A stretch of DNA of 64,000 nt from Sphingobium sp. SYK-6 (GTDB lineage: Bacteria; Pseudomonadota; Alphaproteobacteria; Sphingomonadales; Sphingomonadaceae): NCBI RefSeq assembly GCF_000283515.1, contig NC_015976.1, forward strand, positions 744,001 to 808,000, in the 5' to 3' direction. Shown one piece after another: positions 17,061 through 24,968 of this stretch (the stretch's first letter is position 1; each line of letters opens with the position of its first letter). The notes below the pieces were generated by a model. That model made no database searches. It saw nothing but the letters and a program-made list of their open reading frames with translations, and was not told the DNA's origin. The position numbers and the translations under genes are program-made.

Positions 17061-19265
17061 ATGAGAGGACCAAGGCTAGCCCTAGGGCTGATCGGGGCCA
17101 TGTGCCTGCTGGCGCTGGCCGCATGCTCCGGCGCGGACGGCGGATCGGGCAGCGGGTCGCTCGCCGGGCAGGACTGGGTGACGCCGGGCGGGGACATCGG
17201 CAAATCCCATTATTCGACGCTGACCGACATCGACACCGGCAATGCGGACCGGCTCGGCCTTGCCTGGGAAGCCGCGCTCGGTACCGGGCGCGGGCTGGAA
17301 GCGACGCCCTTGGTCATTGACGGCGTGATGTACACGAGCGGCGTCGCCGGGCGCGTCTATGCCTTCGATGCGGCGAGCGGGCGCGAATTGTGGCGCTTCG
17401 AGCCCGAGATCGACATGCAGGTCAATCGCACGGTCTGCTGCGACATGGTCAATCGCGGCGTCGCGGTGGCGCGCGGCAAGGTCTATGTCGCGAGCCTCGA
17501 CGGCTGGATGTACGCGCTGGATGCGAAGAGCGGCACGGTCCTGTGGAAAAGCGATATCGTGGTCGACCGCGCGCGCGGCGACACCTCGACCGGCGCGCCG
17601 GAAATCGCGGGCAATGTCGTCGTCATCGGCAATGCGGGCGCAGAATATGACGTGCGCGGGGCCGTGAGCGCCTTCGACCTGGAGACGGGCAAGCTCGCAT
17701 GGCGATTCTTCGTCGTGCCGCGCGACCCGGCGCTGGGGCCGCAGGACCATCCCGACCTCGAGCCGGCGGTGAAGACATGGGACCCGCAGAGCCGCTGGGA
17801 CATCGGCGGAGGCGGCGCGCCGTGGGACGCGATCAACTACGATCCCGAGACCGGGCTCGTGCTGGTGGGCACGGGCAACGGCGGACCCTATGCGACCTCC
17901 CGCCGCAGCCCCAAAGGCGGGGACAATCTCTACCTCTCCTCCATCGTTGCGCTCGATGCGAAGACCGGCCGGCTGAGATGGCATTATCAGGAAACGCCCG
18001 GCGACAACTGGGACTATACCGCCACCGCGCCCATGATCCTCACGCGCATGACGGTGGACGGCGAAGAGCGGCCGGTGGTGCTCCATGCGCCCAAGAACGG
18101 CTTCCTCTACGTGCTCGACCGGCGCGACGGCAAACTGCTGCGCGCCAATCCGCTGGTGCGGGTGAACTGGGCGGACGGCGTGGACATGAAGACCGGGCGG
18201 CCCCGGCTGACGCCCGAACGTGCCGACTATACGGACGGGCCGAAGATCATCTTCCCCGCCACGCCGGGCGCGCGCAACTGGCATCCGGCCGCTTATGACC
18301 CGAAGACCGGGCTCTACATCGGCGCGGTACAGGACATGGGCAATGTCATCTTCATGACGCCGGGCCAGAAGCCGGTGGCGCGCAAGATGCTGAACACGGA
18401 CGCCGCGCTGCTGTTCACCTCCGACCTGCTCGCTATCCTGCCGACGCTGCCGCCGCCGCTGCGCGCCGCCATCGAGGCGCGGCCCGAAATGGCGTGGGTG
18501 AAGGAGAATCCCGGCAGCACGGAGCTGCGCGCCATCGATCCGCTGACCGGCAAGACGAAATGGGCGCGCAGGACGGCCGGCTGGCAGGACCGGGGCGGCG
18601 CGCTGGCGACGGCGGGCGGTCTCGTCTTCCAGGGCAGCATCGACGGGCATCTGCGCGTGTTCGACAGCGCGAACGGCAAGCTGCTCAAGGATATCGACAC
18701 CGGCACGTCCATCCTCGCCGCGCCGATGACCTACAAGGTGGGCGGCGTGCAATATGTCGCGGTGATGGCGGCCTGGGGCGGCGGCGGATTTCCCTATGTG
18801 CCGCCCTATTCGGCCGCCTACAGCCGCGGCAATGCCGGGCGCATCCTCGTCTTCCGGCTCGATGGCGGGCCCGTGCCGATCCCCGACGAACTGCCGCCGC
18901 TCCAGCCCGCGCCGTCGCCGCCCGCGCAGGCGCCGGGCGTCACGCCGCAGACCATCGCACAGGGCATGGAGCTGTTCATGGGCAATTGCGCGCTCTGCCA
19001 TTCCAACCAGCCGCGCTCCATCACGCCGGACCTGCGGCGGATGAGCGAAGGCACGCACAAGGCCTTCCGCCAGATCGTGCTGGAGGGGCTGCTGCTGCCC
19101 AATGGCATGCCGCGCTGGGACGACCGGCTGGGCCCGGCGCAGGTGGACGCCATCCACGCCTATCTGATCGACCTGCAGGGCAAGACGCGCGCGGAGGAAC
19201 TGGAGAAGCAGAAGCGCGGACTGCCGCTCGATACGCCGGGCCTCACCATCCTCTCCAATTATTGA
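17061..19265 (+). CDS. PQQ-dependent alcohol dehydrogenase with haem c domain (quinohaemoprotein)
   Basis: A 734-residue periplasmic lipoprotein. The lipobox LAAC puts the anchored Cys at 22. The PQQ beta-propeller follows, with the vicinal Cys pair at 126-127 (VCCDM) typical of PQQ alcohol dehydrogenases and repeated tryptophan-docking motifs such as GTGNGGPY and DAKTGRLRWHYQ. A C-terminal cytochrome c domain has CALCH at 643-647. It would oxidise alcohols and pass electrons to cytochrome c or quinone. GGGGGAGGGG directly before the ATG at 17061 fixes the start. No PQQ synthesis genes are in the window. Lipid anchoring is somewhat unusual for this class. Confidence 0.92.
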   Translation: MRGPRLALGLIGAMCLLALAACSGADGGSGSGSLAGQDWVTPGGDIGKSHYSTLTDIDTGNADRLGLAWEAALGTGRGLEATPLVIDGVMYTSGVAGRVYAFDAASGRELWRFEPEIDMQVNRTVCCDMVNRGVAVARGKVYVASLDGWMYALDAKSGTVLWKSDIVVDRARGDTSTGAPEIAGNVVVIGNAGAEYDVRGAVSAFDLETGKLAWRFFVVPRDPALGPQDHPDLEPAVKTWDPQSRWDIGGGGAPWDAINYDPETGLVLVGTGNGGPYATSRRSPKGGDNLYLSSIVALDAKTGRLRWHYQETPGDNWDYTATAPMILTRMTVDGEERPVVLHAPKNGFLYVLDRRDGKLLRANPLVRVNWADGVDMKTGRPRLTPERADYTDGPKIIFPATPGARNWHPAAYDPKTGLYIGAVQDMGNVIFMTPGQKPVARKMLNTDAALLFTSDLLAILPTLPPPLRAAIEARPEMAWVKENPGSTELRAIDPLTGKTKWARRTAGWQDRGGALATAGGLVFQGSIDGHLRVFDSANGKLLKDIDTGTSILAAPMTYKVGGVQYVAVMAAWGGGGFPYVPPYSAAYSRGNAGRILVFRLDGGPVPIPDELPPLQPAPSPPAQAPGVTPQTIAQGMELFMGNCALCHSNQPRSITPDLRRMSEGTHKAFRQIVLEGLLLPNGMPRWDDRLGPAQVDAIHAYLIDLQGKTRAEELEKQKRGLPLDTPGLTILSNY

Positions 19266-19316
19266 GAGGGTGAGTGCAGGAGCGCCATCCGGGACTGCCG
19301 ACACAGGAGCCGAGCC

Positions 19317-19814
19317 ATGACCTATTCCACTCTCGACAATCCGGTGCTCGAATTCGCTTTCGAGTGCCGCCTCATGTTCACGCGGGTCTTCGCCGTGCCC
19401 AATGTCCACAATGGCGGCTTCCGCTCCGCCGTGCTGGTGGACGAGGGGCATTTCGAGGGGCCGCGCCTGCGCGGGCGCGCCGTGCCGAACTCGGGCGGCG
19501 ACTATGCCCATTTCCGCGATGACGACACGGCGGTGTTCGATGCCCGCTACCTGCTGGAAACGGACGACGGCGAGATCATCTACATGCAGAACCGGGGCTA
19601 TCTCTGGGGGCGCAAGCCGGACTCGATGGCCAGGCTGCGCGCCTGGGCGTTCGAGGGCGGGGAGCCGGTGGCGCATGAGGATTATTATCTGCGCGCGCAG
19701 CCGACCTTCGAGACGAGCAAGGGCAGATATGACTGGATGACTCGCCATGTCTTCATCGGCGTGGGCGAGCGCAAGCCGGACGGCAATTTCGTGCGCTATT
19801 ACGCCCTGAGCTGA
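19317..19814 (+). CDS. DUF3237 domain protein
   Basis: A 165-residue protein covered by the DUF3237 domain: an N-terminal strand set (LEFAFECRLMF), GGDYAHFRDDDTAVFDARYLLETDDGEIIYMQNRGYLWG in the middle, and RHVFIGVGERK at the end. The family is a small beta-barrel of unknown reaction, often beside catabolic oxidoreductases. AGGAG precedes the ATG at 19317, 51 bp after the PQQ enzyme, so the two probably form an operon. No signal peptide is seen. Confidence 0.85.
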   Translation: MTYSTLDNPVLEFAFECRLMFTRVFAVPNVHNGGFRSAVLVDEGHFEGPRLRGRAVPNSGGDYAHFRDDDTAVFDARYLLETDDGEIIYMQNRGYLWGRKPDSMARLRAWAFEGGEPVAHEDYYLRAQPTFETSKGRYDWMTRHVFIGVGERKPDGNFVRYYALS

Positions 19815-19994
19815 GCGCGAGGGATTCGCGCGGGTCGGGCGCCGAGCGAAACACATTGAGCCTGCCCGAAGGCCCTCCGCTGGCCGTTTTTCCAAGGCTT
19901 TTCTAGCCCTTAGACAACTCGTCGCGGATCGCAGCAAGACGGGTTGTATTTAGTATACGGTTTGATACTGTCCCCTTCATCACGGGGGATAGAC

Positions 19995-21341
19995 ATGGTT
20001 CGATTCATGATCGCGGCAGTCACGCTGCTGCTCGCGCAGATCATTCCGGGCATGGCCGCGCGGGCGGAGACGCTGGCGCTGGTCGGCGGGACGCTGGTGG
20101 ACGGTACGCTCAAGGCGCCGATCCGCAACAGCGTGATCCTTGTCGAGAACGAGCGGATCTTGGCGGTGGGCACGGTCGACACGCTGGCGGTGCCGGCGGA
20201 CGCGAAGCGGATCTCCACCGAGGGCATGACCGTGCTGCCGGGCCTGTGGGACATGCATGTCCATCTGATGCTGACCGGCCATTCGGTCTATGAGCATTGG
20301 CAGAAGACCTATCCCGACCAGTTCCGCGACGTCATCATGCCCGCCAGCGCCAAGCAGCTGCTGATGGCCGGCATCACCGGCGCGCGCGATCTGGGCGCGG
20401 CGCTGGAGGACAGCATCGCGGTGCGCGACGCGATCAAGGCCGGCAAGATCCCGGGGCCGACGCTGTTCGTCTCCGGCCCGTTCATCCAGAAGAAGCCTTA
20501 TCCAGGCACCGAGCGCTATCGCTGGGGCGTCTCCTCGCCCGAGGATGCCCGCGCGAAGATCCGGCGCATCGCCAAGGCGGGCGTCGATCTGGTCAAGCTG
20601 ATCGACGTGGACGAGATGAGCGAGGCCGAGATCACCGCGATCGTCGACGAGGCCCATGCCCATGGCCTGCAGGTGGTGGCCCATGCCCATCGCCCCGAGG
20701 AAATCCGCCTCGGCCTGAAAGCGGGCGTCGACGATTTCGAGCATACCGGCCTTGGCGCAGCGCCCGAATTCCCCAAGGACGTGATGGACATGCTGGTGGA
20801 GCGCACGGGGCGCAGCGGCGCGCTCGGCCCGCTGTTCTGGACGCCCACCGTCGCGATCCTCAACAATTATCCCGACTGGATCAACAATCCCGAGTTCGTC
20901 GACGGCGAGGCCTGGCATGAAGGCCTGCCTCCGGAGATCGTCACGGACATCCGCCAGTCCCTGAGCCATCCAGAGCGCATCGAATATTTCAAGCAGGTGC
21001 CCCAGCGCGGCCCCACGCTGCGCCGCAAGTTCGACCAGCTGCGCCAATCCGGGGCGGTGCTGCTGATCGGCACGGACTCGGGCGTGCCCATGTTCTTCCA
21101 CTCAGGCAGCACCTGGCAGGAAATCGACCTGTGGGTGAACAAGTTCGACGTGCCGGCCATCGAGGCCATCCGCGCCGCCACTTACTGGCCCGCCGTCGCG
21201 ATGAAGGCGGACAAGGATTACGGCACTGTCACCGAGGGGAAATATGCGGACATTATCGCGGTGAAAGGCGATGTGCTCAATCAGGTGGCGCTGCTCCAGC
21301 GCGTCGACATCGTGGTGAAGCACGGGAAGCAAGTGAAGTAA
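19995..21341 (+). CDS. Secreted amidohydrolase family protein
   Basis: A metal-dependent hydrolase of 448 residues with a signal peptide (MVRFMIAAVTLLLAQIIPGMAARA). The metal site is visible as DMHVHL (HxH), a Lys in VKLIDVDEM that may be carboxylated, HAH and EHTGLG histidines, and the Asp in LIGTDSGVP. The imidazolonepropionase-like subgroup hydrolyses cyclic amides, dipeptides or related C-N bonds, here in the periplasm. The start is the ATG at 19995, after a GGGGGA ribosome binding site. The promoter region holds AGTAT-N8-ATACT around 19951-19969. The substrate is unknown. Confidence 0.88.
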   Translation: MVRFMIAAVTLLLAQIIPGMAARAETLALVGGTLVDGTLKAPIRNSVILVENERILAVGTVDTLAVPADAKRISTEGMTVLPGLWDMHVHLMLTGHSVYEHWQKTYPDQFRDVIMPASAKQLLMAGITGARDLGAALEDSIAVRDAIKAGKIPGPTLFVSGPFIQKKPYPGTERYRWGVSSPEDARAKIRRIAKAGVDLVKLIDVDEMSEAEITAIVDEAHAHGLQVVAHAHRPEEIRLGLKAGVDDFEHTGLGAAPEFPKDVMDMLVERTGRSGALGPLFWTPTVAILNNYPDWINNPEFVDGEAWHEGLPPEIVTDIRQSLSHPERIEYFKQVPQRGPTLRRKFDQLRQSGAVLLIGTDSGVPMFFHSGSTWQEIDLWVNKFDVPAIEAIRAATYWPAVAMKADKDYGTVTEGKYADIIAVKGDVLNQVALLQRVDIVVKHGKQVK

Positions 21342-21469
21342 TCCAGCGAGGTTGAACGGTCCCCATCATCCGTTTCCGCGGGGGGCCGTTCCGCAAGGCT
21401 CCGGCCGTTCTGGCGGCCGGAGCCGTCCTTTTGTCCGACTTGTCCGGGGAATGCCTGCGGGCGGCGTGT

Positions 21470-22014
21470 TCAGCCGGGCGGCATGAGCGCGCATTCCACA
21501 TTGGCGATCCTGCCGTCGCGCAGCGTGTAGAAGATGAATTGCCGCATCTCCTGCACTTCGCCCTTGCGGATGGGGAAGAGTCCCGGCGCGCCATGCGCAT
21601 CGAGCGGCGCGCGGTCGAGATCGCTGATGCCCTCCACCCGCACGATCGCATCGACGGCGGTGAGCGTCTCGCTGGCCGCGAAATTGAGGACGCGCACACT
21701 TTCCAGCACATGGGCATGAAGAAAGCCGTAGAAGCGCTTCATGCCCTCCCGGGAGCGCAGCACGACGCCGAAGAAGCGCATGTCCATGGGCTCGGCATAG
21801 AAATCGCAGACCGCGTCCAGGGCTCATCGACATCCAGCGCTGGCGGCCTGCAAATGGTGGTTTCCCGGTCTTCCGGTGCTCACGTACCTTGAGTACGCTG
21901 CGCGCCGGGTCCCGGAAAACCACCATTTTCGTCACGCCATCATCTGGATGTCGATCAGCCCTGGTCCTTTGCATGGAAGGCGGTGAGGTAGCGCGCATAA
22001 TCGGCGCGGTTCAT
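21470..22014 (-). pseudogene. SnoaL-like (NTF2 fold) protein, interrupted by a palindromic element
   Basis: The first 17 codons (MNRADYARYLTAFHAKD, 22014 to 21964) are followed by the 146-bp element at 21818-21963, which brings a stop at 21955-21957. The frame resumes beyond it with DAVCDFYAEPMDMRFFG (21817) and runs to a normal end (NVECALMPPG). The insertion plus one repeated GAC is 149 bp, not a multiple of three, so the gene is broken. Removing it restores one open frame of about 130 residues that fits the SnoaL/NTF2-like family. The start overlaps the stop of the NmrA gene (ATGA), so the pair was once translationally coupled. Confidence 0.75.
21818..21963. repeat. 146-bp palindromic MITE-like element
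   Basis: The outer 20-base arms (21818-21837 and 21944-21963) are inverted repeats with one mismatch. Inner arms of 17 bases (21852-21868 and 21912-21928) also pair with one mismatch, and GTAC-N5-GTAC lies in the centre. The whole element can fold into one long hairpin. It is flanked on both sides by GTC, a possible 3-bp target duplication. It carries no coding capacity. A degenerate copy lies at 23050-23096 and a fragment at 9163-9183. Confidence 0.8.
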
Positions 22015-22961
22015 GCCGGCTGGGCCGCATTGTCCGCCGCCGCCTGCAGCATCGCCCGGTTCTCCTCGATCATCTGGCGCACGGAGCGCGCCTTGCGACC
22101 GGTGAGTTTCTCCACGTCGTCCGTGCAGATCTCCAGGAAACCCTCGCGAATGGCGCGGCCGAACGTCACCATGTCGTCGCTGTTCCAAGGAATGCCCCTC
22201 ACATACTGGTCGTCCACCGGGCGGCGCGGAATGCCCATGGCATCGAAGAGGGCATATTGGCCTTCATCGCCCACCTTCACATGCTCGAGCGGGCGGCCGG
22301 TGATCTCGCGCACCAGCGCGGCGACCTCGTCGAAGGTCTGAAGCGCCGGCCCGGTGATATTGTAGACCTTGTTCTCATGGCCCGGCGTGGTGAGCACGGC
22401 GACCGCGCAGGCCACGCAATCGTCTCGCCAGACCATCGCCTCGCGCCCGTCGCCGGCATTGCTCACCCATTGGCCGGTGGCCATCATCCCCGGGCCCGCC
22501 ATGAGCAGCATGGCATCGGCATAATGGGCGTCCCGCAGCGCCGTCCATGCCATGCCGGAGGCGCGCATGAGCCGCTCGGTCTCGATATGGTCGTGCCGCA
22601 CCTCGGCGGGATTGGCGGGATCGTCGATGCCGATGAAGCTGGTGTAGAGGATGTGGCGGACGCCGGCCGCCGCCGCCGCGTTGATCGCGGCCTTGTGCTG
22701 GACGACGCGCGCGCCGACGCGGGTGCCGGAAATGAGCAGCATCTTCTCGGCGTCCCGGACGGCATCGGCCAGCGTCTCCGGCTTGTCATAGTCGCCATAG
22801 CGCACCGTGCAGCCCTGCGCGACGCGATCGGCGAGGCGGGCGGGGCTGCGGGTGATGAGGATGAGCCGGTCCGCCAGCCCCTGCGCGATCAGCAGGTCCG
22901 TGGCGAGCCGTCCATATTGGCCCGAGGCTCCGGTGATGACGATGCGGCCCTGGCTGGTCAT
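22011..22961 (-). CDS. NmrA-like NAD(P)-binding reductase
   Basis: A 316-residue atypical SDR of the NmrA/quinone oxidoreductase 2 type. GASGQYG at 11-17 binds the dinucleotide; the body has VRHILYTSFIGIDD and SGMAWTALRDAHYADAML, typical of QOR2-like proteins that reduce quinones or sense NADP. The usual SDR YxxxK is absent, as expected for the group. AGGAGA precedes the ATG at 22961. Its stop overlaps the start of the broken SnoaL gene. It is cytoplasmic; the substrate is unknown. Confidence 0.87.
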   Translation of the reverse strand: MTSQGRIVITGASGQYGRLATDLLIAQGLADRLILITRSPARLADRVAQGCTVRYGDYDKPETLADAVRDAEKMLLISGTRVGARVVQHKAAINAAAAAGVRHILYTSFIGIDDPANPAEVRHDHIETERLMRASGMAWTALRDAHYADAMLLMAGPGMMATGQWVSNAGDGREAMVWRDDCVACAVAVLTTPGHENKVYNITGPALQTFDEVAALVREITGRPLEHVKVGDEGQYALFDAMGIPRRPVDDQYVRGIPWNSDDMVTFGRAIREGFLEICTDDVEKLTGRKARSVRQMIEENRAMLQAAADNAAQPA

Positions 22962-23049
22962 TCGCTCTCCTGTCGCTTGCCCGGCCGGTCCGCCGGATCT
23001 GTCAGGGGAGTTTAGCGATCTTCCATGGCCCCGCAACTGCCCGTGCGGG

Positions 23050-23096
23050 CAGGGCTGATCGACATCGCCACGCCATCAACTGAATTTCGATACCCC
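23050..23096. repeat. Degenerate, internally deleted copy of the palindromic element
   Basis: Bases 23050-23066 are identical to the terminal arm of the element at 21818-21963. Bases 23069-23091 then resemble the opposite end of that element, with a few mismatches. The interior is missing, so this is a short deletion derivative. It lies between the NmrA and PhoK-like genes. Confidence 0.6.
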
Positions 23097-23160
23097 ACGG
23101 TGTGGACAAATTCGCGGACTTTAAGGGAGCCAAGGAGCGTGCTCTTCAGCCATTTTCGCT

Positions 23161-23189
23161 CGTCATCCCGGATCGAGTCCGGGATGACG
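23161..23189. repeat. REP-like perfect palindrome
   Basis: Two perfectly complementary 12-base arms (CGTCATCCCGGA and its complement) flank five bases. It sits about 60 bp beyond the 3' end of the PhoK-like gene. There is no T-tract on either side. This is the kind of REP-like hairpin often found between genes in these bacteria; it could stabilise the upstream mRNA. Confidence 0.55.
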
Positions 23190-23250
23190 TCGTGAATGAC
23201 GAGATGTGGTGCGCCGCCGGCCTCGGGAATGTGTCCGCGCCGCCGCGGCG

Positions 23251-24921
23251 TTACCGGGCCGGGCAGCTGCTCGCGGCGGTGGCATCGAGATCGAGGCATT
23301 TGCCATCGATGCCGGTCGCGGGCAGGGCGAGGCCGATCTGTGCGGCGAGGGTGGGGAGGATGTCCACCGTCTCGACACCGAGCGGCTGCTCCATGTGCAC
23401 CATGTCCTTGCGCCAGAACAGCATCGGCACGCGGCGATCATAGTCCCACGGGCTGCCATGCGTGGCGACATAGCCCGCGCCGCCGTCCGCGATGGGCGTG
23501 ACCCGGGGCTTGAGCAGCACGACGAGATCGCCCGAGCGCTGCGGGTCGAAGCTCGCCTTCGCCATGGTGAGCAGGCTCCAGCTTTCCGGCGGGCCGGAAG
23601 GTTCGGGCGCAGCGACCAGCTCGGCGCGGGTGAACACGGTCTCGACCTGCGGATGGGCGAGATAGAAAGCGCGCGCTTCCTTGAGCACCTGCGCCTGCTG
23701 CGCGGGCGTGAGGCTGCGGTTGACGTAGACGTCGCCAAAGGGGCCGGTGCCGAGGATGAGATCGCCGGTGAGGCCGGTCTTCGCCGCCAGCGCCGCGCTG
23801 ACCGCCTTGGGGTAAAGCGACGGCTGCACGCGCGCGGCATCGCTCGCCGCCTGTTCGCGCTGCCGCTCGGGCAGGTCCTGCCCGCCATGATCGGCCGTGA
23901 GCGCGACCATATAATCGATCCCGGCGGCATCCAGCCGGTCGAAGAAAGCGCCCAGCTCGCGATCGAGGCTGTCCATCTGCAGGCACATTTCCGCGCCGCG
24001 CGTGCCGAAGCTGTGGCCGATATAATCGGTGGCGGAGAGGCCGAGGATGAGCAGGTCCGTCGCATCGCCACGGCCCAGCTTCTGGTCCTCGAGCAGGCTG
24101 GCGCCGAGCGCGAGCACTGCCGCGTCATATTCCGGCGAGGCGCGGAAAGCGCGGATGTCGCCTGCCTTGCGCGCGAAATGGCCCGCGCCCACGGAGACGG
24201 TCGGCGTCACCTGCACGGGCCGATCCACCGCGCGGCACTGATCCGGGATTTCCATGGCGGGGCGATCCTGATCGATCAGAATCTTCACGCCGGCATTCAC
24301 GCGCTGCACCAGCGGCGTCACCGCCGTGCCCTTGTAGCTGGTGAAGCCGTCCGCGCCCCACCACCAGATCTGATCGAGCTTGCGCCCGCCCATCATGATC
24401 GCCGCGCGGTCCTTGCCCGCGACGGACACGACCTTCGAGGCGGGATTGGCGGTCTTCATGTAATCGCCGAGCGTGGGCACGCGCAGGAACTGGACGGACG
24501 CGACATAATCGCGCGAGCTGCTGCCCGGTTGCGCGGGGTCCTCCGAGCAATAGACCGTCTTGTCCTGCCGGGCGACGGACTGGTCGATCCAGTCATTGGC
24601 GACGATGCCGGTATGGCCCGGGCGATTGCCGGTGAGGATCGTCGAGTGGCCGGGGCAGGTCTCGGTCGCGGCGTGGCTCTGATAGCCCTTGGGGAAGACG
24701 GCGCCCTGCGTCAGCCGGGCAAGGCCGCCGGTCCATGAAGCGCGATGGGCCGCGAAGACGTCTGCCGAGAACTGGTCGACGGAAATCACCACCAGCAGCC
24801 GGGGCGGTTTGGCGGGCGTCGCGGCGGGCGTGGACACGGGGGCCGGGGCGGGCTGGGCGCTTGCCGGCGCCGATAGGACCAGCATGGTGCCTGTGAGAAA
24901 GCCCGCGAGCATGCGCTTCAT
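23251..24921 (-). CDS. phoK: PhoK/PafA-type alkaline phosphatase
   Basis: A secreted phosphomonoesterase of 556 residues. A signal peptide (MKRMLAGFLTGTMLVLSAPASA) leads into the alkaline phosphatase/NPP fold: VVISVDQF binds the first metal, and ATETCPGHSTILTG holds the probable nucleophile Thr88, as in the Thr-dependent Sphingomonas PhoK/SPAP and PafA enzymes. TADHGGQDLPER and YVATHGSPWDYDRRVP complete the metal site. Length matches PhoK. AGGAGA precedes the ATG at 24921. I see no Pho box in its short upstream gap. It diverges from dsbD. Confidence 0.85.
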   Translation of the reverse strand: MKRMLAGFLTGTMLVLSAPASAQPAPAPVSTPAATPAKPPRLLVVISVDQFSADVFAAHRASWTGGLARLTQGAVFPKGYQSHAATETCPGHSTILTGNRPGHTGIVANDWIDQSVARQDKTVYCSEDPAQPGSSSRDYVASVQFLRVPTLGDYMKTANPASKVVSVAGKDRAAIMMGGRKLDQIWWWGADGFTSYKGTAVTPLVQRVNAGVKILIDQDRPAMEIPDQCRAVDRPVQVTPTVSVGAGHFARKAGDIRAFRASPEYDAAVLALGASLLEDQKLGRGDATDLLILGLSATDYIGHSFGTRGAEMCLQMDSLDRELGAFFDRLDAAGIDYMVALTADHGGQDLPERQREQAASDAARVQPSLYPKAVSAALAAKTGLTGDLILGTGPFGDVYVNRSLTPAQQAQVLKEARAFYLAHPQVETVFTRAELVAAPEPSGPPESWSLLTMAKASFDPQRSGDLVVLLKPRVTPIADGGAGYVATHGSPWDYDRRVPMLFWRKDMVHMEQPLGVETVDILPTLAAQIGLALPATGIDGKCLDLDATAASSCPAR

Positions 24922-24968
24922 GAAATTCTCCTTGGGATGACGATAGGCTGCGCCTAGATATCCGGCCG

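Noticed and set aside
17082-19937. A 951-codon open frame on the minus strand
   Set aside because: It is antisense to the PQQ dehydrogenase and DUF3237 genes, and its composition is typical of a shadow frame.
23161-23189. Intrinsic terminator for the PhoK-like gene
   Set aside because: The palindrome is perfect but has no T-tract on either side. It fits a REP-like repeat better.
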